Origin: Leishmania donovani
Lineage: Eukaryota; Euglenozoa; Kinetoplastea; Trypanosomatida; Trypanosomatidae
NCBI RefSeq assembly: GCF_000227135.1
Contig: NC_018254.1
Span: forward strand, 392,344 to 456,343
Direction: 5' to 3'
DNA: 64,000 nucleotides
Position 1 is the first letter of the stretch. Each line of letters starts with the position of its first letter. Below, one piece after another: positions 40,711 to 50,143 of the stretch. Under the pieces are notes generated by a model, which made no database searches, was not told the DNA's origin, and saw nothing but the letters and a program-made list of their open reading frames with translations. The position numbers were made by a program, and so were the translations under genes.

Positions 40711-42360
40711 ATATACGCATACAGCCACCCCTCATATACCTCTGTTCGACTGCGGCGAAGCCGCGGTCGTCGAGAACGAACCGCCTGCCGTCGAACAGGG
40801 CCATGCGCATAACCTGCTCTTTCTGTCCTTTCTCGTCACTTCCTCTGGTACGTGCTTCACAATCGGCGGCGGACGGACTTGGGTGTGGGCGGCATGCCTT
40901 GATCCAAAGCGAGCCGCGTCCAGGGTGTTGCTCGAGGGCGGAAGCGGTGGCGTCTGCCGTGCGGGCAGTAGAGGGGTGGCCCAGGCGCACGCCAGATGAG
41001 CTCGAGGAGGACGTTGGCCAGCCTCAGGAAAGGGCCCTCTGAGACTTTGCACACCCCGCTTGCACGACATGCTTCTCTCTCTCGGCCGTCTCAAGCCGCG
41101 GCATGCCGTCATACAGTGCGGTGTCACTTTACATGGGAGTCTGGAGGACTCGGTGGTGCAACTCGAGGGTGCTCTCATCGCGCTTCCCGCATCTGCGCCG
41201 CATCGGCCCACCCAGTCGCGTGCAGGAGATGCCGCACATTTCACACACATGCACCTTGGGGCTGATTGATGTACATCTCTGCGCGCCTTCTGCTTCGATC
41301 CCTCTTTCGCCTCTGGCCTCTGGATGCGTTGTCTGGAATGGGGCACAGCATGTCAGCTATGCTTCCGAGCGCGTGCGCACTGTATTCACACTAGTGGATC
41401 CTGTCGTCTGTTTCGTGACGGCGTTGTTGTCAGCGGGAGAGGGATCCTGTATGCCTTCTTGTGTTTCCGTCAATTTCACAGGGGTGTGTCTGGACGGCTT
41501 GCCCGCATCTGCCGCAAGAGGTGGGGCGTCGCTGTGAGTCTGTGACAGCAGTGGCATTAAGCCCTCTGATGAAACCGCACGTCCGTCACAGGAGTGGGTG
41601 AGTCTAGTGGGAGGGGCATGTGCATAAGCATGTGCATAAGCATGTGCCTGCGTACATAAAACTCATAGCCTGCCGTCCTGAAGCGGCACACGGGGCAGTC
41701 ATAGATGCCAGACGCTGGAAGTTCGCGCAGCGCTAGTGAGATGTATGCGTAATCAAATGATTGCCTGCACAACCATAGCGTGAAACGAGGTGCACTTTCC
41801 GCCTCGAGCGGTCCGCGAATCCCGCGTAGCATACCGGGCACAGCACCGGGTCGGACACCCTCATAGCAGGCACAGGCGGGGGAGGGGGCACTACAGTGCC
41901 AGCGCAGCAGTAGGTAGCACGCCACGTGCACCCCACGCTGTCGCTGCCAGTCACCCGCCGTTGCACCAATCCAAAGTGCGGGCAGGTGCCTGCGCAGGAC
42001 TAGGCGCGGACGGTCTCCCGTCGTCTCGCAAGGTCGCCGGCCGTGTTCTTCTGGTGTCGAAAGGCTTCTGCCAAGCACCCATTGTCTCCGCGTATCGCAT
42101 CGCGTATTGCGGTTTGGGGGGAGGTTAGCCTGTCATTGGGCACCGGTGACCGGGTCTGTAATCCATGCAGCTGGCGTCGGCTCCCCTGAAATTGCCAATG
42201 CGGCAAGCTTCTCCACCTCGTCCTTGTGCTCGAATTCACAATGCCAAGCTGCAATGAGAAGCGCACTTGACGGGCTAGAAGAAGCGCCAGCATGGGTGCC
42301 CAGATGCGTCGCAACCTACCACATCCTTCACAATTAGAGACCCCGTGCTGAGCGCCATGC
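40711..42360 (-). mobile_element. Degenerate retroelement remnant with zinc-finger-like blocks (DIRE/SIDER-type)
   Basis: The left edge (about 40711-40745, ATACGCATACAGCCACCCCT) is related to the left edge of the 421-bp repeat at 24636 and 45786 and has the same orientation. Minus-strand translation gives protein-like blocks in changing frames. A C2H2 finger (CPVC...RRHMLMH) is encoded at 41632-41697, a C2HC-like finger (CPVCYAGF...KVHLVSRYGC) at 41769-41840 in another frame, and a possible third (CEMCG...LHH) near 41155-41250. Ingi/L1Tc-clade retrotransposons of trypanosomatids end in such fingers, and their dead relatives in Leishmania are called DIREs. A decayed cellular zinc-finger gene is the main alternative. 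The right boundary is approximate. Confidence 0.4.
41617..41650. repeat. 12-bp tandem repeat, about three copies
   Basis: The unit GCATGTGCATAA occurs twice in full from 41617 and again in part from 41641. It falls inside the zinc-finger-encoding block and adds Met/His residues to the translated finger. Confidence 0.85.
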
Positions 42361-43522
42361 GGAGGGAGAGCGAGCGGAAAAGTGAGCGGTAGGGAGAAAA
42401 GTGGTGTGATGAGGAAAACACCTAATAGAGTTCAAGAAGCAGCAAGCGCAGTAACAACAGGTGCGAAGAGGGTAGTTGTAAGCTTGGTAGAGAAACATGT
42501 GTACATGTTCGCCCGTGCACATTTTTTTGTGTGTGGCTGTGTGGGTGCGCATGTGTGCATTCGGATATGTTCATGGTGTAGAGAGATCAAAGTCGAGGGG
42601 TAGAGGGTGTGAGAAGCAGGACTATTAGCAGAAACATGGCCCGACAGAACATTCACTGGGCAGCAAGCCGATGCATTCATGGCTTTTAAAGGCGGCGCAC
42701 ACGTCCCTCGTACCAACATGGATCGGTTTTGCTGCAAACCCACCCCCCTCTACACACAGCAGCTCTGATATGGTGACAAGAGAGCGCACTCCCCCTTTCC
42801 CCATGCTTCTCAGCTCCGTGCTCTCCTCCGGCGTTCCTGCCGCAGACTGCGCCGCGTAACCTTCCGCGGTGTGGCAAAACAGAAGAAGGCCGTACAAGAA
42901 GAAAGCGAGAGAAGAGAGGCAGCCTCTACAAGCAAGGGCCCCAGTTCCCAAAGCGAGGAAGACTATGCTCGAAGGTGGGAAAGGAGGCACTGGAAAGGTG
43001 CGCGCTCAGCATGCGTGCTCGCCCGCCATTCCAGATTCTCGCCACCTCCCTGACGTTTGATGAGAGCACCTGTACGTGGGTGGGTGGGTGCGCGCGCGAA
43101 CGCGCGTACGCCTGCTGCAAGCCCTTCTCCTTTGCTCTCTTTCTCGTTCGCGTGCTATTTTTTCGACTGCGCCATTTTATCTACCCCACCCCCGGGACCT
43201 CACGGTCTAAGTCGCATGCCCGCAGTACATCGACGAGCATGTGCCGGCACACAGAGCGGTGAACGCCCCGCGTTCGCCACGGAAAAGTCCGTTACCCGCA
43301 CTGCGGACGAAGTAGACACTGAAGGTAAGGACAAAGCATGACTGGACATTCAAAAGAGACAAAAAAAAAAAACATAAAATGCAATAATAATAATAAAACG
43401 AGAGAGCCCGGAAAAAAAAAAACTCAAAAAGAAAAACAAAGAGATGGATCTATGATGCGCCTTCGGGCACGTGTGCCTCAGAAGAGCGTACAGTCAGCCA
43501 CGGGCAAGCATGATGGCGCGCT
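42361..43522. other. Intergenic region, 3' UTR of histone H1
   Basis: Mixed sequence between the retroelement remnant and the H1 stop codon. From about 43395 it is identical to sequence at 63784 onward, downstream of a second H1 gene. A short AAT-rich microsatellite lies at 43382-43395. No other gene is seen. Confidence 0.5.
43395..43522. repeat. H1 3' flank, copy A
   Basis: This segment just downstream of the H1 stop codon is identical, as far as I can read, to 63784-63911. It begins AAAACGAGAGAGCCCGG and includes the segment GATGCGCCTTCGGGCACGTG. The shared flank shows that the H1 genes are recent duplicates or kept alike by gene conversion. Confidence 0.85.
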
Positions 43523-43678
43523 TTACTTCTTCGCCGCGGCCTTCTTCGCGGCCTTCTTCGCAGCCTTCTTCGCCGGCTTCTTCGCAGCCTTCTTCGCCGG
43601 CTTCTTCGCGACCTTCTTCGCGACCTTCTTCGCCGGCTTCTTCGCGGCCTTCTTCGCAGCCTTCTTCGCCGGCTTCTT
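43523..43678 (-). CDS. Histone H1, C-terminal part (truncated by gap)
   Basis: The minus-strand frame ends with TAA at 43523-43525 and encodes 51 residues of PAKK, AAKK and VAKK tetrads before running into the run of N. Kinetoplastid H1 lacks the globular domain and corresponds only to the Lys/Ala/Pro-rich tail of other eukaryotes; it compacts chromatin. The start is lost in the gap. The plus strand reads as a Phe/Ala-rich frame, which is only the antisense of this gene. Confidence 0.85.
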   Translation of the reverse strand, partial: KKPAKKAAKKAAKKPAKKVAKKVAKKPAKKAAKKPAKKAAKKAAKKAAAKK

Positions 43679-43777
43679 NNNNNNNNNNNNNNNNNNNNNN
43701 NNNNNNNNNNNNNNNNNNNNNNNNNNNNNNNNNNNNNNNNNNNNNNNNNNNNNNNNNNNNNNNNNNNNNNNNNNNNN
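43679..43777. other. Assembly gap, 99 N, inside the H1 locus
   Basis: A run of exactly 99 N. The right flank starts with the same 29 bases as the 3' end of the left H1 copy and then diverges, so the gap joins two versions of the H1 C-terminus. Whether one or two genes exist here cannot be decided. Confidence 0.98.
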
Positions 43778-43780
43778 GCT

Positions 43781-43993
43781 TTACTTCTTCGCCGCGGCCT
43801 TCTTCGCAGCCTTCTTCGCCGGCTTCTTCGGCGTAGCCACCTTCCTCACCGCCTTCTTTGCTCCGGCCTTCTTCGCCCCGGCCTTCTTCGCCGCAGCCTT
43901 CTTCGCAGCCGTCTTCTTCGGCGACGAGCGAGGAGACTTCTGCGGCGAGGTCATGGCAGCGGAAAGGGCAGCAACGGCGGAATCAGAGGACAT
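43781..43993 (-). CDS. Histone H1, short 70-residue form
   Basis: ATG at 43993, TAA at 43781-43783, 70 residues. It begins MSSDSAVAALSAAMTSPQKS, continues PRSSPKKTAAKK and ends in Lys/Ala/Pro tetrads (TPKKPAKKAAKKAAAKK). This is the typical Leishmania H1 start. Family members are usually about 100-110 residues, so this form lacks several tetrads compared with the copy to its left. Either it is a true short variant or the repeat was collapsed at the contig end next to the gap. Confidence 0.85.
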   Translation of the reverse strand: MSSDSAVAALSAAMTSPQKSPRSSPKKTAAKKAAAKKAGAKKAGAKKAVRKVATPKKPAKKAAKKAAAKK

Positions 43994-44246
43994 CCTTAAA
44001 GGGGCGGTTTGTTGGAGCGAAAGAGGTGTAAACACGGTGCGGGGAGAGCTGTGAGTGGCGGGACGACAGAGAAGAGCTGGCGTTGTAGGGTGTGATGAGT
44101 GCAGGCGGGGGTAGGTGCGGGGAGGGAGGTGGCGGCGTGTGCGTCGACACCGAAACACGAAAGAGGACGGGGGAGAAAAGAGCGGGTACAGTGAAGACTG
44201 CAGCGCGGGCAGCGATGGAGAATGACAGGGAGTCGGAGAGCGAGAG

Positions 44247-44249
<3 letters not shown>

Positions 44250-44279
<30 letters not shown>
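44250..44279. repeat. Homopolymer T30 (A30 on the transcribed strand)
   Basis: Thirty consecutive T on the plus strand, 257 bases upstream of the H1 ATG. On the transcribed strand it is an A tract, the opposite of a splice-acceptor pyrimidine tract, and could be a retroposon tail. Confidence 0.95.
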
Positions 44280-44402
44280 CGTCACCCGCTCCCTGCCCTC
44301 CAGTCTGCAGCACACACAGACACGCACGCGCCGTGACGGCGTCCTGCTCGTGGACAGTAAGCAGGGGAATGGCAAGCACGCAAGAGCGAGGGCGTGTCCG
44401 TC

Positions 44403-44428
44403 TGTGTGTGTGTGTGTGTGTGTGTGTG
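44403..44428. repeat. (TG)13 microsatellite
   Basis: Dinucleotide run of about 26 bases in the H1 upstream region. Confidence 0.9.
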
Positions 44429-45170
44429 GGACATGGCGAGTCTGGCAGTGTGTCGGGTCCAACACGGCAGCACGCTCGCTCTTTCGGTGTGCCCGCGTGT
44501 GTGCGCATCGCGCACTGCTGTCGCGGCGGGTACAGCACAGTGCTCGTTCTCGCCATATCGTATGTTTCTTGAGAGGTACGCAACGGCTAGCGTACGCTTC
44601 TCATGTATCGCACCAAGAGGGCCTGTGCGCAGGGAAGCAACGCATCGAGAGAGAAAAGAGAGGCAACAAGAAAACGGGGAAGAGAGAAAACCAGCAAGAG
44701 ACAGGAGGAGCCGCCAGCACGCACACACTCATGCGCCACCACCGGCAATAGACCGCCATCAGCCACCGACAGTGCCGCTCGTCGCCTCAGACAGAGGGAG
44801 AAAAAAAAAACATGAAAGGCACGGGAGAGGGTTGGGAGGAGATACAGCGGGTGCGCGCACACGAGCGCACGAGAGGAGAGTAGTGAGGAGAGCGCAAACA
44901 CAACAAAGACGGAGAAAGCACAAAAAAAGAGACACGGCAGTGAGCCACCAAACGTGCGGAGAAGGGCAGAGGCGAGGGGTGCGCGATGATGCCGGGGAGA
45001 GGCGGGGGGAGACCAATCGGAGAGGGGTGAGCGTGCCAAAGAGGTCGGCAAGGAGGAGCACAGTGGAAAGCACTGATCAAGCAAAGAGTGGGGGCGGTGG
45101 AGGAGGAGACCGTAATGCCCACCCGGTGCAAGCAGTGCGTGTGCGTGTGTGAGCAGGAGAAGACGCGAAG

Positions 45171-45527
45171 AAAAAGACAGACAGCGCCGCCAATGAACGC
45201 ATCGATGGAGAGAAGGAAAGAGAGGGGTGGCTTTCACAACAACGCAGAAAGAACAAAACCGAAGAAGCGGCGTGAGAAAGACTCCCTCCTCTAGAGTGGA
45301 GAGCCATAACTATTGTTCCCTACACCAGGGCAGCATCAAACCGAGTCAGCGAAGATGCGCATACGGCCGCCCCTCATCTGCCTCCGTTGCACCACAGCCA
45401 TGTCAAGAAGCCACACCAAGCAATGCCGCTCGGCGTCGTCCAGCCCACGGCAACTCCACTGCGTACAGCGCAGGCTAGGCCCAGACCAATGCTCAGCACT
45501 ACCGCAACGCAGCTAAAGCAGAAAAAC
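45171..45527. repeat. Contig-end duplication, left copy (357 bp)
   Basis: Reads identically to 45627-45983 across the 99-N gap. Its second half (45330-45527) is the first part of the 421-bp SIDER-like repeat. It is most simply an unmerged overlap between two contigs. Confidence 0.9.
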
Positions 45528-45626
45528 NNNNNNNNNNNNNNNNNNNNNNNNNNNNNNNNNNNNNNNNNNNNNNNNNNNNNNNNNNNNNNNNNNNNNNNNN
45601 NNNNNNNNNNNNNNNNNNNNNNNNNN
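45528..45626. other. Assembly gap, 99 N
   Basis: A run of exactly 99 N flanked by a perfect 357-bp direct duplication that abuts the gap on both sides. Confidence 0.98.
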
Positions 45627-45983
45627 AAAAAGACAGACAGCGCCGCCAATGAACGCATCGATGGAGAGAAGGAAAGAGAGGGGTGGCTTTCACAACAACG
45701 CAGAAAGAACAAAACCGAAGAAGCGGCGTGAGAAAGACTCCCTCCTCTAGAGTGGAGAGCCATAACTATTGTTCCCTACACCAGGGCAGCATCAAACCGA
45801 GTCAGCGAAGATGCGCATACGGCCGCCCCTCATCTGCCTCCGTTGCACCACAGCCATGTCAAGAAGCCACACCAAGCAATGCCGCTCGGCGTCGTCCAGC
45901 CCACGGCAACTCCACTGCGTACAGCGCAGGCTAGGCCCAGACCAATGCTCAGCACTACCGCAACGCAGCTAAAGCAGAAAAAC
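45627..45983. repeat. Contig-end duplication, right copy (357 bp)
   Basis: Starts at the first base after the gap and matches 45171-45527 base for base. Confidence 0.9.
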
Positions 45984-46206
45984 AGGAAGTGGGTGTGTAT
46001 GTTTGTTCAGTCATCGGCACAGCTTGCACTGAGCTGGTGCAAACGTGGTCACGGCCATAACGCCTCTTCGGCGCAGCGCCAGCCCAGACCTGTCCGCCCG
46101 CACCGAGAGTCCGCAACCGCACTCGAGGGCAGGCTGCAGGCTGCTTGGCCTGCCCCACACAGGGTGAGTTGCCAGGCGCTGATGGCAGGGGTGAGAGGTG
46201 GCCGGC
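45786..46206. mobile_element. 421-bp dispersed repeat, SIDER-like retroposon (copy 2)
   Basis: Full-length partner of the element at 24636-25056, same orientation, two substitutions in 421 bp. Both edges are sharp: the similarity ends at GGTGGCCGGC, after which the two loci are unrelated. It lies between the RING gene and H1, probably in the RING gene 3' UTR. Confidence 0.6.
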
Positions 46207-46420
46207 GTCATCAGGGTACATACGCACGACACAAGAAAAAAAGAAAGAGAAACATTCAGAGCAACGCACGCGACGAGACAGGCCGAGAGCGGAGCGAGTG
46301 GGAGGGCGGAGTCACCCGGGCCCCTTCACGGGCATCACACCAATAAAGAAAAGAGAGAAGGAAGCTGGAATAGAACGCAAGAATCGACGACTGAAAAATA
46401 ACGCACACGAGAGGAACAGC
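46135..46420. repeat. Contig-end duplication, left copy (286 bp)
   Basis: Matches 46520-46805 exactly across the third gap. It includes the last 72 bases of the 421-bp repeat. Confidence 0.9.
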
Positions 46421-46519
46421 NNNNNNNNNNNNNNNNNNNNNNNNNNNNNNNNNNNNNNNNNNNNNNNNNNNNNNNNNNNNNNNNNNNNNNNNNNNNNNNN
46501 NNNNNNNNNNNNNNNNNNN
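46421..46519. other. Assembly gap, 99 N
   Basis: Third gap of exactly 99 N, flanked by a perfect 286-bp direct duplication. Confidence 0.98.
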
Positions 46520-46805
46520 TGCAGGCTGCTTGGCCTGCCCCACACAGGGTGAGTTGCCAGGCGCTGATGGCAGGGGTGAGAGGTGGCCGGCGTCATCAGG
46601 GTACATACGCACGACACAAGAAAAAAAGAAAGAGAAACATTCAGAGCAACGCACGCGACGAGACAGGCCGAGAGCGGAGCGAGTGGGAGGGCGGAGTCAC
46701 CCGGGCCCCTTCACGGGCATCACACCAATAAAGAAAAGAGAGAAGGAAGCTGGAATAGAACGCAAGAATCGACGACTGAAAAATAACGCACACGAGAGGA
46801 ACAGC
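46520..46805. repeat. Contig-end duplication, right copy (286 bp)
   Basis: Starts at the first base after the gap and matches 46135-46420 base for base. Confidence 0.9.
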
Positions 46806-48772
46806 TGAAGTGTGCTGTATCAAACCCCAACAGAGCAGATACTCGTATAACGAAAAAAAAAGCGAAACGTTTTTAGCGGAAACGGCTGAGGCGAGGCGAG
46901 GGGAGGAGGAGGGGGGGGGCACATCCATGCATCTTACCCAATACTACGTATCAGGAATCTTCATGGATGCGCTAGTCGCTCGGAATGGAGGGGGTGACAA
47001 AGTCGAGATACTCATAGGGAGAAGGAGCGGGAGACGAAGCACCACAGCAGCAAAGAAGCCAGAAAGAAGCAAAAACAACAGATAATGATAATAGTAATAA
47101 TAATAATTTAGTGCGCATGCGGAGATCACCCCACTAATGTTTGTTCTCCTTCGCTCGTCTCCTCGCCGCTCATCTCCTCCTCTCATTCCTCGCACGCATT
47201 TTTCTTTCGTTTTTTTTTTGTGTTTTCGCATGAACTTTGTGATTCGCCTCCCGCCTTGCTTCGCCGCTCTTCTCCGTCAAGTCCTCTTCCTGGGCCCTGT
47301 GCTACAAGATGTGGGCGGGCGGGCGATACCGGCCATACGTGAAGAGGAGGAGACATGCAGGTACGCAGACGTGTGCATCGCAAAAAGACGCCCATCACCC
47401 ACAACAGCCACTGACGGAAAAGGGAAAAAAACGAGCGAAGGCAAGGCATGGTGCCATTGCGAAAACGATCGCGCCGAGAGCACCGGGGACACACAGCTCC
47501 ATCACAATCCTTTTCAGCAGCGTCAGCCTCGTGGCGTCAATGAAAAGCCAGCAAAGGATTTTTTTCACGGTGTTGTTTCTTTGCCTGTCGTGTGAAAGGA
47601 ATGGGCATGTGAAATTGTCGTTTCTTTGGGGGAGGGAGGGGGGGTTAGAATATTCTACTTCTACACTGCAATGCAACCACAAAATCAGTACAACTCCGCT
47701 ACGACAACCCTCCTTTTCATGCAGTGCCCTGATAGCCGCCTCGGCACACAACACTCTGTCCAGCTCTTCTTGTCTGTACGCACCTCAGGCTTCCTGTGTA
47801 CAAAAAAGTTCACCTTGCGTTATTTACATGCTTCTGTATCGCGGGGCGGGCGGACGAGGAAGAGATGGCGGTGGACGAATAATCCGTTTACACGAAGATG
47901 CCTTTGTCTCTCTGTGTGAGAGAGAAGAGCGAAGCGAGGACCTACAGAGAAAGGAGGATGAAACAAAACAGAAAAGAGGGTGGTGGGTGGCGTGAGTCTC
48001 GGGCAAGAGACCAAGTCCACAATTCGCAGCACACACTGCTTCTCCCTCTTTGCGTGCACCCTCTTCTTTTTGTTTCCTGTCTTTGCCGGCAGCAGATAAT
48101 GGAGGGATAGCTTCGAAGGAGGGAAGAAGAAGTCGGTGCAGCGAAACGGGACAGAGAGGTCGAGCAACCGGAGCACTCGAACGCACAATGACGTTGTTAG
48201 CCTGTTCGAGTCACATACCCATGTACAAGCACACAGACATATATACATACGCACACACACACACACATACCTACATACATGCATACGCCCATCCAGGCAC
48301 CTGGAAAGACAACAACGGACGTCTCGCTGGAGAGAGGCACGGAGGAGTAGATGAGCACAACACGCAGACACAGAAAGGACACACGGCGAAGTAGATGCAA
48401 AAGGGCGAGAGAGGGACACCAGCAAACGAAGAAGCAAAGATACGGAGATAAATAAATATATATATACAAGCTGAGTGTGGCGGAGGTACGAACGCGGCGG
48501 AAGAGCACAAGAGAGGCTTGGAAAAGACACGAAAACAACAAAAACGAGAGAAGAGCATATACAAGCACGAGCACGAGCACAAAAAAGGGAAAACATACCG
48601 GAAAACGGAAGATGGGCTGGGCTCACTACACTAGCGGCAAATACAAGTTGTGAATACGGTGATAGGGTGAGAGCAACTAACCGTCATCGGAGCGAGAGAG
48701 GGGCAGGTGGGGAGCAATGGCGAGGAGGAGGAAAATTATCGTTGAGAGCAACAGCACGCACCGATCCCCACT
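46806..48772. other. Intergenic region, 3' UTR of the RING gene
   Basis: Nearly 2 kb of low-complexity sequence including an AAT/AAC-rich stretch at about 47068-47108 and a CA-rich stretch at 48250-48265. No coding signal is seen. Confidence 0.5.
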
Positions 48773-50020
48773 CTACATGACAGCGCACCCCGCCTGTGAC
48801 TTGCTGCGCGAACGTCGACTTTCCTCCATGCTTGGATGCGCCGGCGGTGCGGTTAACTGCGAGTGCGCATTCGCCGTAACACGGGGCTGGTGTACGTTCT
48901 CCGGTGGTGGCGACTGGCGTACGATGCCGCCTGATCGTTGCGCGTTACACCTATTGTGAGCCTGCAATGTGCTCAAGGGGTGCTCCTCAACCTCGGCGGT
49001 GTGCGGCGGTGTGCGGCTGGTCGAACTGCTTGGTGAACCACTGTGCAGCCCCTGAAACGACCGCACGGCTTGCGTAGCGTATGCATATTGCCTGCCACGA
49101 AGCTGCGCCTGAAGAAGATAGTTGTGCTGCAGATTGTGCGCGATTTCGGCGTCGCGCTTCGCGATAGCGCGCTGTCGAGCCACCTCAGCTGGATCTGCAG
49201 CTGCGCATTGATGTGAGCCCTCAAACTCGCCGATACCTCGGAGTGTTTCGGCACAGCACATCGGGCACAAGCTGCTGCGCTGCTTCCATTCCATGAGACA
49301 AGGAAGATGAAAATGATGCTGGCACGCGCCGCGGAACATCGGGTTCTCGTTTGTGTACACCTCCAAGCAGATGCAGCACTCATCCACCTCCTCCGAAATC
49401 GCGGCTGAGTGCTCGCGCGAAGACAATGGGGCTGGTAACTCCGGCATTAGTGGTGGGTTAGAGGGCGTAGAAGATGTCGCCAATTCCTCCGTCGGCCTGG
49501 AGGTCAGAACAGAGGACGTGAGCGACACGGACCTCCTCACCCGTCGCGAGGAGACGCTCCGCTGCACCGGTGATGTACACGTGTCGAGATTAGCAGAGGT
49601 GTGCGGGGCCTGCGGCAGCGCAGAAAACTTACACAGCTTGACTGCTCTTAATTTTGAGTTGCTTCCCTTCTCCTGCGATCCCCGAACCGAGGAAGAGCTA
49701 CTTAGCGTCACCGCATTGTCTGATTTGCGGCGTGGCCGCGAGTTCGGCGTGAGCGTGGTGAGAACGTTCTCTCGTTCCTCCGCTGTAAGAACTGACTTTC
49801 CCATCCTGCTCGGAGATAAGGCCGATGTACGAGGCCCTCCGCCGCTCGACGTCAGGCTCGCGGGCTGCGACGAGCCGAACGCCTCGCCGCTGCACGATTC
49901 CTTCAGATTATCCTCGACGAGGTTGAGCACGACAGGTGAACGGACGCGGCGGGTCGCGTAGCTCTTCGAGCTTGGAGAGCGGCAAACGGGAGAGGCGCTG
50001 CTATCCATGGTGCTCAGCAT
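48773..50020 (-). CDS. RING-H2 zinc-finger protein with C-terminal CaaX box
   Basis: The first in-frame ATG is at 50020 (MLSTMDSSASPVCRSPSS), giving 415 residues; a second ATG at 50008 is possible. Residues 1-210 are Ser/Arg-rich and disordered. Residues 215-255 form a RING-H2 finger: CCIC, then CQHHFHLPC, then CPMC, giving the C3H2C3 ligand order. A helical Arg/Ala/Gln-rich segment (about 275-320) follows, then disordered sequence. The last four residues are CAVM, a good CaaX box whose final Met favours farnesylation. RING-H2 proteins are E3 ubiquitin ligases; the lipid tail suggests membrane attachment. Basic residues just before the CaaX (RRSRSKSQAG) would strengthen membrane binding. Substrates are unknown. 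Confidence 0.82.
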   Translation of the reverse strand: MLSTMDSSASPVCRSPSSKSYATRRVRSPVVLNLVEDNLKESCSGEAFGSSQPASLTSSGGGPRTSALSPSRMGKSVLTAEERENVLTTLTPNSRPRRKSDNAVTLSSSSSVRGSQEKGSNSKLRAVKLCKFSALPQAPHTSANLDTCTSPVQRSVSSRRVRRSVSLTSSVLTSRPTEELATSSTPSNPPLMPELPAPLSSREHSAAISEEVDECCICLEVYTNENPMFRGACQHHFHLPCLMEWKQRSSLCPMCCAETLRGIGEFEGSHQCAAADPAEVARQRAIAKRDAEIAHNLQHNYLLQAQLRGRQYAYATQAVRSFQGLHSGSPSSSTSRTPPHTAEVEEHPLSTLQAHNRCNAQRSGGIVRQSPPPENVHQPRVTANAHSQLTAPPAHPSMEESRRSRSKSQAGCAVM

Positions 50021-50072
50021 TACCAAGGATGAACAAGAGCGACTGCACAGCCGATTGGAGGCACTGCTATTG

Positions 50073-50143
50073 CTTAAGCGAAAGGAGCAGAAAAGCGTAT
50101 GGAGCAAGAGACCGTGAAGCAAGCGGGAAAGAGAACGAAGGCA
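50073..50143 (-). promoter_or_regulatory. Predicted spliced-leader acceptor region of the RING gene
   Basis: Minus-strand pyrimidine-rich sequence (complement of about 50078-50143) followed by the first AG at about 50073, some 53 bases upstream of the ATG. It supports the start at 50020 over longer non-ATG extensions. Prediction only. Confidence 0.35.

Larger units (their letters stand above)
43994..45329. other. Region upstream of H1
   Basis: This holds the H1 5' UTR and part of the long spacer to the RING gene. It contains a T30 run at 44250-44279 (A30 on the transcribed strand) and a TG microsatellite at 44403-44428. No gene is seen. Confidence 0.5.

Noticed and set aside
43520..43936. 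First gap treated as a simple unmerged overlap like the other two
   Set aside because: The flanks agree for only 29 bases and then diverge in tetrad order, so two H1 versions or a collapsed repeat are involved.
43338..44054. Plus-strand frame rich in Phe-Phe-Ala repeats
   Set aside because: It is the exact antisense of the histone H1 Lys/Ala tetrads and includes the gap; the minus-strand frame is a known protein.
45387..46346. Plus-strand frames inside the 421-bp repeat
   Set aside because: They recur only because the repeat recurs. Two identical copies cannot show coding selection, and the frames run into different flanks.
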